Positions 53,455 through 63,036 of a DNA stretch of 64,000 bases are shown here, one piece after another (within the stretch, counting starts at the first letter, position 1; every line of letters begins with the position of its first letter). The translations under genes were made by a program, and so were the position numbers. The notes beneath the pieces are model-generated. The model was not told where the DNA came from. It made no database searches and saw only the letters and a program-made list of their open reading frames with translations. The stretch is from Streptomyces sp. NRRL F-5727 (GTDB lineage Bacteria > Actinomycetota > Actinomycetes > Streptomycetales > Streptomycetaceae): the NCBI RefSeq assembly GCF_000719555.1, contig NZ_JOGX01000005.1, positions 153,487-217,486 on the forward strand. The letters run 5' to 3'.

Positions 53455-53589
53455 GGAGCGATGTTCCTCACAAGCATCGTCCGGCGTGTGCCGGTGTACA
53501 GTCGAGGACGCCCTTGACCTGCAGAAAGCAGGCAGGGAGCCGTCTCGGAGGAGTCCCAAGTGCTGCGCACTCTGTTCAAGTCCAAGATC
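53455..53589. repeat. Right 135-bp direct repeat (attR), element-supplied panD leader
   Basis: It matches 33091-33225 with about four substitutions, two of them just before the start codon (GTCCCAAGTG here, GTCCACAGTG at left). It contains the leader, GGAGGAG ribosome site and first ten codons from which panD is now expressed. Confidence 0.88.
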
Positions 53590-53985
53590 CACCGTGCCAC
53601 CGTCACCCAGGCCGACCTGCACTACGTCGGTTCCGTGACCGTGGACGCCGACCTGCTCGACGCCGCCGACCTGCTGCCCGGTGAGCTGGTGCACATCGTC
53701 GACATCACCAACGGTGCCCGGCTGGAGACCTACGTCATCGAGGGGGAGCGGGGTTCCGGGGTCGTCGGGATCAACGGGGCCGCGGCTCACCTGGTGCATC
53801 CCGGGGACCTGGTGATCCTCATCAGTTACGCGCAGATGGACGACGCCGAGGCACGGGCGTACGTGCCCCGTGTCGTGCACGTCGACGGGGCGAACCGCAT
53901 TGTGGAGCTGGGTGCCGACGCCTCGGCGCCCGTGCCCGGCAGTGACACCGTGCGTCCGCCGCACGCGGTGCCGGCCCGGGTCTGA
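53560..53985 (+). CDS. panD: Aspartate 1-decarboxylase
   Basis: This 141-residue pyruvoyl-dependent enzyme makes beta-alanine from [10 protein letters not shown] for pantothenate and CoA synthesis. The self-processing site GSVTVDADL (Gly-Ser cleaved to pyruvoyl) and the conserved [19 protein letters not shown] are present. The length matches the family plus a short C-terminal tail. GTG 53560 has GGAGGAG upstream. It is the integration target of the adjacent island: its first ten codons and leader are inside the right direct repeat, so the element restores a full-length gene under a nearly native leader. Confidence 0.97.
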   Translation: MLRTLFKSKIHRATVTQADLHYVGSVTVDADLLDAADLLPGELVHIVDITNGARLETYVIEGERGSGVVGINGAAAHLVHPGDLVILISYAQMDDAEARAYVPRVVHVDGANRIVELGADASAPVPGSDTVRPPHAVPARV

Positions 53986-54121
53986 GTCCGGGGGCGCTCC
54001 GCGTCCACGCGGACCACGCCCGCGGCCGCGCGCGTGACCCGTACGGAGGCGCGCGCGGGTCGGGACGGCGTCGCCGGTGCCACCCTGGAGGTGAGGGGGG
54101 CCGTCGACCGGGAGGTACGTC

Positions 54122-54352
54122 ATGACCCATCCGTATCCCGACCCGCTGCCGCCCTCGCCGATCCCGCCGCCGGAGCCGGCGCCCCCGCCGGTGCCGCCGC
54201 CCAACCCGGTGCCCGTCCCGCCCGACCCGGCTCCGCCCGCGCCGCCGCAGCCCGGCGGGCCCGTACCGCCCCCGGAACCCCAGCCGCAACCGGGCCCCGC
54301 CGGGCTCGGCCGGTCCGGCGCGGCTCCGCCCGGGGCGTCAACGCCCCGGTGA
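54122..54352 (+). CDS. Proline-rich small protein
   Basis: This 76-residue protein is about half proline in its central part (PPEPAPPPVPPPNPVPV, PPDPAPPAPPQP). It starts MTHPYPDP behind a strong GGGAGGT site. It has no membrane segment or signal peptide. No function can be assigned from composition; similar small proline-rich proteins occur in Streptomyces. It lies between panD and the wall hydrolase gene on the same strand. Confidence 0.6.
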   Translation: MTHPYPDPLPPSPIPPPEPAPPPVPPPNPVPVPPDPAPPAPPQPGGPVPPPEPQPQPGPAGLGRSGAAPPGASTPR

Positions 54353-56773
<2,421 letters not shown>

Positions 56774-57114
56774 ACCTTCCACGATCGCCCCCGCGGACCG
56801 TTCCCGTCGTCAGACCAGGGAACGCCTTCTCGGTACCGCCGACGCAGTACGCGGCGGGCCCGTACACCGGAAGGTGTACGTCATCGCAGGTCACCGTGGC
56901 CGAAAGCGGCTCAGGCCGGGACCGGGAAGCGGTACCGGCCGCGTCCCGCCGTGCCCGCGGGATCCACATCCCGAGCCAGTCGCCGCGCCGACCGGTCCAC
57001 TTTGGACCCGAAGATCCGGAAGGCGTGGAAGGTCCGGTCAGGGGGCGGGGCGGACCGGGATACGGTGGCGCCGCGCCGCCGGAGCCGTACCGGCGGAACC
57101 ACCACGGGGGAGCG

Positions 57115-57846
57115 ATGGAACCGGACGCCAGCACGCCCGCCCTCGGCGGCTTCTTCGCCCTCCGGACCGCCCCGCCGTCCGCCGGCGGCGACCACCGCCC
57201 GCTCGCCCGGCTCTACGCGGGCGACGAGGAACCCGCCGGCGACGCACCCCTGCACGCGCGCGTGGACCGGGTCGCCGCCGCGCTCGGCGCGCCCGAGCGG
57301 CGCGTCGGCGCCTCCGTCGCCCAGCTCGGGCTCGTCGCCCGCCTCTGGTCCACGGCGCTCGGGCCGGCCGCCCTGCACGGCCGCTTCCCCGCCCTCGACC
57401 CGGCGGAGCTGTACTGGGACCCGGCCCTCGGCGCCCCGGACGACCTGTGGTGGTCCGGCGCCGACACCCGCCCCGGCACCGTGGCCGCGCTCCGCGAGGC
57501 CGTCCAGGAGACCCATCTCGTCCCGCTGCACGCCGCCTTCGCCCGCGACGGGCGGATCTCTCCGCGGCTGCTCTGGGGCAACGCCGGGTCGGCGCTCGCC
57601 GGCGCCCTGCGCGAGCTCGTCCGCTGGTCCCGCGCCCACGGCCGCCCCGGGGTGGCCGACCGGGCCGCCGCCCTCGTCCAGGGCCTCCTCGACCACCCGG
57701 ACCTCGCCCGGACCGTCCGCGGCCCGGCGCTGCGCCGCACCACCTGCTGCCTCTACTACCGCTCGTCCTCCGGCGGCCTGTGCGGCGACTGTGTGTTCGA
57801 CCACGCCCCGGGAACGGGTTTGGAGCGGCGGCCCCCCGCTCCGTAA
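57115..57846 (+). CDS. FhuF-like 2Fe-2S protein (siderophore-iron reductase type)
   Basis: This 243-residue protein has the FhuF C-terminal cysteine pattern TTCCLYYRSSSGGLCGDC (two adjacent Cys, then two more spaced by two) and an upstream LLWGNAGSALAGAL helix typical of the family. FhuF reduces ferric siderophores in the cytoplasm with a 2Fe-2S cluster. GGGGGAG precedes ATG 57115. No siderophore gene or iron-box was seen nearby. Confidence 0.82.
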   Translation: MEPDASTPALGGFFALRTAPPSAGGDHRPLARLYAGDEEPAGDAPLHARVDRVAAALGAPERRVGASVAQLGLVARLWSTALGPAALHGRFPALDPAELYWDPALGAPDDLWWSGADTRPGTVAALREAVQETHLVPLHAAFARDGRISPRLLWGNAGSALAGALRELVRWSRAHGRPGVADRAAALVQGLLDHPDLARTVRGPALRRTTCCLYYRSSSGGLCGDCVFDHAPGTGLERRPPAP

Positions 57847-57909
57847 AGTTGACACTTCAAACCCCCCGGCGGCACCCCGCCCGCGAGCGATCGAGGAACG
57901 ACCACGGCC

Positions 57910-59385
57910 ATGACGGTGACTGAAGAACCCCAGGAGTACGGCCCGGGCATCGACCCCGAGCGCCTGGCCGTCTGCCTGAGCGTCCTCGACGAGCTGGAGA
58001 AGATCGAGGTCGACCACCCCGACGCGATCGCCGTCCGCCGCGCCACCGCCGGCATCTACCGCACGGTCAAGCAGCGTCGCCGCCAGGAGCGCCGGGCCGC
58101 CAAGACCGCGCACGACCGCGCGGTCACCGAGGCCACCGCGACCGGCTCCGCCCAGCGCATCGACGACGAGACCGAGGGCATCCTGCCCTCCTCGGTCACC
58201 GAGGCCGGGAAGATCGCGGGCATACTCCAGCGCCCCCGGTCCTGCTACACCTGCAAGACCCGGTACGTCGAGGTCGACTACTTCTACCACCAGCTCTGCC
58301 AGGACTGCGCGGCCCTGAACCGGTCCAAGCGGGACATCCGCGCCGACCTCACCGGCAAGCGCGCCCTGCTCACCGGCGGCCGGGCCAAGATCGGCATGTA
58401 CATCGCGCTGCGGCTGCTCCGCGACGGCGCGCACACCACGATCACCACCCGCTTCCCCAAGGACGCCATCCGCCGGTTCAAGGCGATGGAGGACTCGGCG
58501 GAGTGGATCCACCGCCTGGAGGTCGTCGGCATCGACCTGCGCGACCCGGCCCAGGCCGTGGCCCTCGCCGAGCAGGTCGCCGCCGCCGGTCCGCTGGACA
58601 TCCTGATCAACAACGCCACGCAGACCGTGCGCCGGCTGCCCTCCGCGTACGCGGCCCTGGTCGACGGCGAGACCGCGCCGCTCCCGGCCGGCGAGCTGCC
58701 CGCCCACCACGTCATCGGCGCCTTCAACTCCGGCGCGGTCGACGGCCTCGCCGCGCTGCCCGTGGGGACCAGCGGCCTCGACGCCCAGAAGGTCGCCGAC
58801 CTCGCGCTCGTCGCGGGCAACGCCGGCCTGGAGCAGTACCGGGCGGGCACCGCGATCGACGCGGGCGGCCTGCTGCCGGACGTGGTGGAGTCCAACACCT
58901 GGGTGCAGACCATCGACCAGATCTCCCCGGTGGAGCTCCTGGAGACCCAGCTCTGCAACTACACCTCGCCGTTCATCCTGATCAGCGCCCTGCGCCCGTC
59001 GATGGCCGAGGCCGCCGCCAAGGCCGCGAGCGGGCGCGCGTACGTCGTGAACGTCTCCGCCATGGAGGGCGTCTTCTCCCGCGGCTACAAGGGCGCCGGG
59101 CACCCGAACACCAACGCCGCCAAGGCGGCCATGAACATGGTGACGCGGACCAGCGCCCAGGAGATGTTCGAGACCGACAAGATCCTGATGACCTCGGTCG
59201 ACACCGGCTGGATCACCGACGAGCGCCCGCACTTCGAGAAGCTGCGGCTCGCCGAGGCGGGCTTCCACGCCCCGCTGGACCTGGTCGACGGCGCCGCCCG
59301 CGTCTACGACCCGGTCGTGCGCGGCGAGGCCGGCGAGGACCTGTACGGCGTCTTCATGAAGGACTACTTCCCCGGCAAGTGGTAG
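57910..59385 (+). CDS. SDR-fold protein with N-terminal zinc-finger-like cysteines
   Basis: This 491-residue protein has a helical N-terminus (about 1-110) and a CxxC...CxxC pair (CYTCKTRY, QLCQDCAAL). A Rossmann domain follows with TGGRAKIGMYIALRLL and NNATQT, and the Tyr of the YxxxK position is replaced by NTNAAKAAM, so it is an atypical SDR. The role is unknown; the fused zinc ribbon suggests protein or nucleic-acid contact. TTGACA occurs just after the FhuF stop (57849-57854) and could be a -35 element. A strong terminator follows. Confidence 0.85.
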   Translation: MTVTEEPQEYGPGIDPERLAVCLSVLDELEKIEVDHPDAIAVRRATAGIYRTVKQRRRQERRAAKTAHDRAVTEATATGSAQRIDDETEGILPSSVTEAGKIAGILQRPRSCYTCKTRYVEVDYFYHQLCQDCAALNRSKRDIRADLTGKRALLTGGRAKIGMYIALRLLRDGAHTTITTRFPKDAIRRFKAMEDSAEWIHRLEVVGIDLRDPAQAVALAEQVAAAGPLDILINNATQTVRRLPSAYAALVDGETAPLPAGELPAHHVIGAFNSGAVDGLAALPVGTSGLDAQKVADLALVAGNAGLEQYRAGTAIDAGGLLPDVVESNTWVQTIDQISPVELLETQLCNYTSPFILISALRPSMAEAAAKAASGRAYVVNVSAMEGVFSRGYKGAGHPNTNAAKAAMNMVTRTSAQEMFETDKILMTSVDTGWITDERPHFEKLRLAEAGFHAPLDLVDGAARVYDPVVRGEAGEDLYGVFMKDYFPGKW

Positions 59386-59420
59386 CCCCGCTTCCGCGGG
59401 CTCGCCCCCCGGCTCGTCCC

Positions 59421-59460
59421 CGAAAGAGCGCCCTTTCCCGTCGGAAAGGGCGCTCTTTCG
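59421..59460 (+). terminator. Strong hairpin terminator
   Basis: CGAAAGAGCGCCCTTTCC pairs perfectly over 18 bp with 59443-59460 across a CGTC loop, 35 bases after the SDR stop. Confidence 0.85.
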
Positions 59461-59500
59461 GCCTTCGTCACTCGAACGCGTCACACTTTGGAGCCCGGTA

Positions 59501-59516
59501 GAGCGCAAGTGCGCTC
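59501..59516. repeat. Short palindrome upstream of the peptide gene
   Basis: GAGCGCA-AG-TGCGCTC is a perfect 7-bp inverted repeat about 165 bp before the peptide gene. It may be an operator. Confidence 0.3.
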
Positions 59517-59681
59517 ATTTGGTTACTCTGATGCCCACGGTCGGCCACCGGAGCGACACCCGCTCCACAGCCGGCCAGGGGACTGGCCACCCACCTCGGC
59601 CGCGGCCCCGCCCGAACACCGGCGCCACCGCGACCGAACGGCCCTACGTTCCCCCTCTGACGCGACACAAAGGAGTGCGCG

Positions 59682-59852
59682 GTGACACCCGAACTGACGA
59701 AGCAGGAATCCGGACCGTCGGAACCCTCCGAACGGCAGCGGCGCAACGGCGAGCTGGGCAGCCTCGAAGTGTGGGCCCGCTCGGCCCCGATCCGCCTCGC
59801 GGGCTACGAGGACGACCTCGCCGAGCCCCACATCCTGCCGGGCATCGACTGA
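59682..59852 (+). CDS. Small protein/peptide gene (56 residues), possible RiPP-like precursor
   Basis: GTG 59682 has an excellent site (AAAGGAG, 6 bases upstream). The product starts MTPELTKQESGPSEPSERQRR, a polar leader-like half, and ends LAGYEDDLAEPHILPGID, a compact acidic tail. There is no signal peptide. The leader-plus-conserved-tail look resembles peptide precursors, but no modification enzymes lie beside it in this window, so its role is unknown. The strong start supports translation. Confidence 0.6.
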   Translation: MTPELTKQESGPSEPSERQRRNGELGSLEVWARSAPIRLAGYEDDLAEPHILPGID

Positions 59853-59910
59853 TCGCCGCCCGACGCGAGGCGTCGTCCGCCGGCTGCCCCGTCGCGGCCC
59901 GTACGGCCCC

Positions 59911-59943
59911 GGTGCCCCCGGTCCCTCCCGGACCGGGGGCACC
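59911..59943. terminator. Hairpin terminator between convergent genes
   Basis: GGTGCCCCCGGTCC pairs perfectly with GGACCGGGGGCACC across CTCCC. It separates the peptide gene from the convergent lipase-maturation-factor-like gene. Confidence 0.8.
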
Positions 59944-59955
59944 GCCGTGTCCGGC

Positions 59956-61365
59956 TCAGCCCCGCAGCCGGACCGGCGGCAGGTACTCGCGCAGCAGCCG
60001 CCGCTGCCACCAGGCCCCGGTCGTGCGCAGCTCGCGCCAGGTGGAGAAGCGGTAGCGGTAGAGCCGGGCGCGGACGTGGACCGGCGGAGCGTCCGGGAAC
60101 GGATTGCGCCCGAGCAGCCGCAGGGTGTCCCGGTCCCCGGCGAGCAGCCGCTCCACGAAGGGCCCGAACCACTCGCGCGCGTAGCCGGGGGAGAGCGCCG
60201 CGAACCACATCAGCCAGTCGAGACGCAGGTGGTACGGGGCGAACTGGCGGGGGATGCGGCGGGGGTCGCCGGGCTTGCCCTTGAAGGCGTACGCGCGCCA
60301 CTCCGTGTCCGGGCCGGGCTCCGGGTCGCTGGTCCCCTCGACGACGATCTCGTCGCGGACGCGGCCGACCGTGCCGAAGGCGCCGTAGGTGTTGACCAGG
60401 TGGAACGGGTCGTAGGAGCGGTTCATCGACTGGTGGCGGGAGAGCAGGTTGCGCACGGGGCGGTCGCTGCGGACGAGGACCAGGGCGGTGACGGCGAGGA
60501 CCAGGGCCACGTACCAGAGCGGCGGGTCGGGGCGGGGGTGGTCGCCGGTGAGGGAGGAGAGGTCGAGGGCGGCGGCCGCGAGGACGATCGTGAGCCAGTT
60601 GAGCCAGGCGAAGTTGCCGGAGAGCACCAGCCACAGCTGGGTGACGATCATCAGGGCGGCCGCTACCGTGGCCACCGGCTGCGGGGCGAAGAGCAGGAAC
60701 GGCACGCCGAGCTGGACGACGTGGTTGGCGGCCGCCTCGACGCGGTGCAGGGGGCGGGGGAGCCGGTGGAAGAACCAGCTCAGCGGGCCCGGCATCGGCT
60801 GGGTCTCGTGGTGGTGGCAGAGGCAGGTGAGCTTCCGCCAGCACGCGTCGCCGCGGATCTTGATGAGTCCGGCGCCGAACTCGACGCGGAAGAGCAGCCA
60901 GCGGAGCAGCAGCAGGACCAGGAGGGGCGGGGCGACGTCGTCGTTGCCGAGGAAGACCGCGAGGAAGCCGGTCTCCAGGAGCAGCGACTCCCAGCCGAAG
61001 GCGTACCAGGTCTGGCCCACGTTCACGATCGACAGGTAGAGGCCCCACAGCAGCAGCCACAGCAGCATGGAGACGGCGAGCGGCACCGCGTCGCCGGCCC
61101 CGGCGGCCAGCGCCGCGGCCCCGGCGAAGCCGGTCCAGGCGACCGCCGCGAAGAGTCGGTCCGAGTAGCGCCAGTGGAAGAGCGAGGGCGAGCGGAGCGG
61201 GGTGGTGCGGCGCAGGAACTCCGGTACGGGGAGCATGCCGCGCTCGCCGATGAGTGCCCGGAACTGGAGGGCGGCCGACAGGAAGGCCACGCAGTACAGC
61301 ACGGCCAGGCCGCGCTGGAAGACGGTCCGGCCCAGCCACAGCTCGGGCGCGGTGAACCACTCCAT
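59956..61365 (-). CDS. Lipase maturation factor (LMF) family membrane protein
   Basis: This 469-residue protein has about eight hydrophobic segments in its first 320 residues and a long hydrophilic C-terminus. Family-typical stretches are IKIRGDACWRKLTCLCHHHETQPMP and the C-terminal NTYGAFGTVGRVRDEIVVEG and APYHLRLDWLMWFAAL. Eukaryotic LMF1 folds secreted lipases in the ER; the bacterial role is unknown. GGAG precedes ATG 61365. The DUF1990 gene follows on the same strand. Confidence 0.9.
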   Translation of the reverse strand: MEWFTAPELWLGRTVFQRGLAVLYCVAFLSAALQFRALIGERGMLPVPEFLRRTTPLRSPSLFHWRYSDRLFAAVAWTGFAGAAALAAGAGDAVPLAVSMLLWLLLWGLYLSIVNVGQTWYAFGWESLLLETGFLAVFLGNDDVAPPLLVLLLLRWLLFRVEFGAGLIKIRGDACWRKLTCLCHHHETQPMPGPLSWFFHRLPRPLHRVEAAANHVVQLGVPFLLFAPQPVATVAAALMIVTQLWLVLSGNFAWLNWLTIVLAAAALDLSSLTGDHPRPDPPLWYVALVLAVTALVLVRSDRPVRNLLSRHQSMNRSYDPFHLVNTYGAFGTVGRVRDEIVVEGTSDPEPGPDTEWRAYAFKGKPGDPRRIPRQFAPYHLRLDWLMWFAALSPGYAREWFGPFVERLLAGDRDTLRLLGRNPFPDAPPVHVRARLYRYRFSTWRELRTTGAWWQRRLLREYLPPVRLRG

Positions 61366-61403
61366 CGTCTCCAGTATCGGCCCGGCGGGGCCGGTCCGGC
61401 GTC

Positions 61404-61943
61404 CTACCCGGCGGCGATCCGGGCGAGGACGCGGCCGAGCCGGCGGGCGTAGGCGAGCTGGAGGCGGGGGACGACGGGGTCGGCGAGCCGGGTGTACCAG
61501 GCGGCGGGGCGGCTGAAGGCGGTGACGGTGAAGCGGACCGTGCCGTCGGGCTCCAGCTCCACCAGGAAGGACTCCTCGCCGCACTCGGGGTGGCCGGTGA
61601 GCGTGCCGTACGCGAAGCCGGCCCGGTGCTCCTCCTCGGGGACCCAGATCACCCGGCAGGGGACGCCGAAGGCGAGCGGGCCGATGCCGAGGGCCACCTC
61701 CAGGGTGACGCCCGGGGCGGCGCGGCCGGCCGAGGAGCGGACCCGGGCGCCGGTGGCCCGGTGCATCCGCCAGGTGGTGACGGCCTCGGCGGCGGCCCGG
61801 AAGGCGGCGGGGCCGTGGCCGACGGGCGTGCTGTGGCGCAGGTGGTGGTAGCCGGCGGGGAGGGCGCCGGGGGTGCGGGTGGCGCCGACCTCGCGGTAGG
61901 TGAGGGTGCGGCGCGGGGGCAGGTCACCGAGGACGCGGGTCAT
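61404..61943 (-). CDS. DUF1990 family protein
   Basis: This 179-residue protein has the DUF1990 START-like pattern YHHLRHSTPVGHGPAAF, IGPLAFGVPCRVIWV and YGTLTGHPECGEESF. It is coupled by an ATGA overlap to the YndJ gene. Such pairs occur in several bacteria without known function; a lipid-binding role is possible. It is probably controlled by the twin TTGAAC operators upstream of the partner gene. Confidence 0.85.
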   Translation of the reverse strand: MTRVLGDLPPRRTLTYREVGATRTPGALPAGYHHLRHSTPVGHGPAAFRAAAEAVTTWRMHRATGARVRSSAGRAAPGVTLEVALGIGPLAFGVPCRVIWVPEEEHRAGFAYGTLTGHPECGEESFLVELEPDGTVRFTVTAFSRPAAWYTRLADPVVPRLQLAYARRLGRVLARIAAG

Positions 61944-62848
61944 GCCGGGAGCTCCGTTCGCGGGAGGGGGGTGGGGCGGGGGTGGCCGGCGGCCTGGAGC
62001 CGGCGGTGGGCGAGCAGGGAGCAGACGGCGAAGCCGAGGGCGTTGCCGAGTCCGTGGGTGGCGGCCATCCAGGTCAGGGTGGGGTGGGGGAGTCCGGTCG
62101 CCTCGCCCAGCGCCCACCAGAGCGCGAGCGCCATGGTGGCGGCCAGGACCAGGGCGGAGACCGCGAGCAGGGCCCGGGTGGCGGGGTCGGCGGCGAGTCC
62201 GCGCCGCTCGCGCAGGGTGAGGACCGCGACGGCGGCCATGCCGGCGGTGAGGACGACCGCGCCGGCCAGTTCCGCCCAGTCGTCGACGAAGTAGCCGATC
62301 AGGACCAGCAGGGTGCCGGCGGGCACGCTGAGCGCGGCGGTCCGGGCCAGGGCGCCCTCGTCGGGCGTACGGGACAGCAGCCCGGCGACCAGGGCGGCGG
62401 CGAAGCCCGCGAAGTGGAAGTGCGGCACGGTCAGCGCGAGGAGGTCGAGCTCGAAGCCGAAGAGCGGGTACGCGGCCCGCTCGGCGACGAGCGCCAGTCC
62501 GGCGACGGACGGGGAGACGAGGGCCGTGAGGACGGCGATCTCGCCCGGGGGGAGCGACAGGAGGGCCCGCCAGGTCGCGGGCCGGGGGAGGGTCAGGGCG
62601 GTCCGGGCCGGGGCCTGGAGCGCGAGGGCCAGAGTGGCGAGCGCGTAGCAGGCCGCGAGCGCCGTGGCGGTGCCCGAGCGGGGCAGCCAGAGGGAGACCG
62701 CCCCGGGCAGGGCCAGCAGCGGCCAGGCCCGGCGCAGGAGGTCCCAGCCGGGCGGCCGGGGTCCCTCGACGAGACCGAGCCCGGTCGGCACCACCCAGAG
62801 CATCCCGAGCGTCACGACCGGGACCACGAAGGCCGACAGTGCGGACAC
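61940..62848 (-). CDS. YndJ-like integral membrane protein
   Basis: This 302-residue protein has about nine hydrophobic segments, starting SALSAFVVPVVTLGMLWVV. The YndJ signature HFHFAGFAAALVAG and a C-terminal HGLGNALGFAVCSLLAHR are present. Function unknown. GTG 62848 is behind GGGGGAG. Its stop overlaps the DUF1990 start. A TTGAAC-N17-TAGGCT promoter with two operators lies upstream. Confidence 0.85.
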   Translation of the reverse strand: MSALSAFVVPVVTLGMLWVVPTGLGLVEGPRPPGWDLLRRAWPLLALPGAVSLWLPRSGTATALAACYALATLALALQAPARTALTLPRPATWRALLSLPPGEIAVLTALVSPSVAGLALVAERAAYPLFGFELDLLALTVPHFHFAGFAAALVAGLLSRTPDEGALARTAALSVPAGTLLVLIGYFVDDWAELAGAVVLTAGMAAVAVLTLRERRGLAADPATRALLAVSALVLAATMALALWWALGEATGLPHPTLTWMAATHGLGNALGFAVCSLLAHRRLQAAGHPRPTPLPRTELPA

Positions 62849-62868
62849 GACGTACCACTCCCCCCGAC

Positions 62869-62925
62869 TTGAACACGTTCAACGGTGACGCGACCGAGCC
62901 TAGGTCCTCCCTTGAACGTGTTCAA
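62869..62925 (-). promoter_or_regulatory. Twin TTGAAC-N2-GTTCAA operators over the YndJ/DUF1990 promoter
   Basis: Two perfect 6+6 palindromes (62869-62882 and 62912-62925) are 43 bp apart centre to centre. Read leftward, the second overlaps the -35 element of a TTGAAC-N17-TAGGCT promoter and the first lies downstream of the start. This is a typical double-site repressor layout; no regulator gene is beside it in the window. Confidence 0.65.
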
Positions 62926-63036
62926 GTCCGAGGGTTCCGGGCCTGTCGCCGCCCGGTCGGCCGCTCTCCGCTTGCACCCCGTCACCGGCTGCGACAGAAC
63001 AGGAGGAACCCACCCGAGCCGACCGGGAGAAGCAAC

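Larger units (their letters stand above)
33091..53589. mobile_element. ~20.4-kb integrative element inserted in the 5' end of panD
   Basis: It is bounded by 135-bp near-identical direct repeats, with a tyrosine integrase next to the left one and GGTCAGCATG-type repeats just inside both ends. It carries mobile and defence-like cargo: an IS with a kinase, a STAND/nucleosidase set, a pPIWI-RE island and gene debris. No replication initiator, FtsK/TraB translocase or relaxase was seen, so it is probably a non-self-transmissible island or one mobilised by a helper. The insertion preserves panD because the right repeat restores its leader and first codons. Confidence 0.85.
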
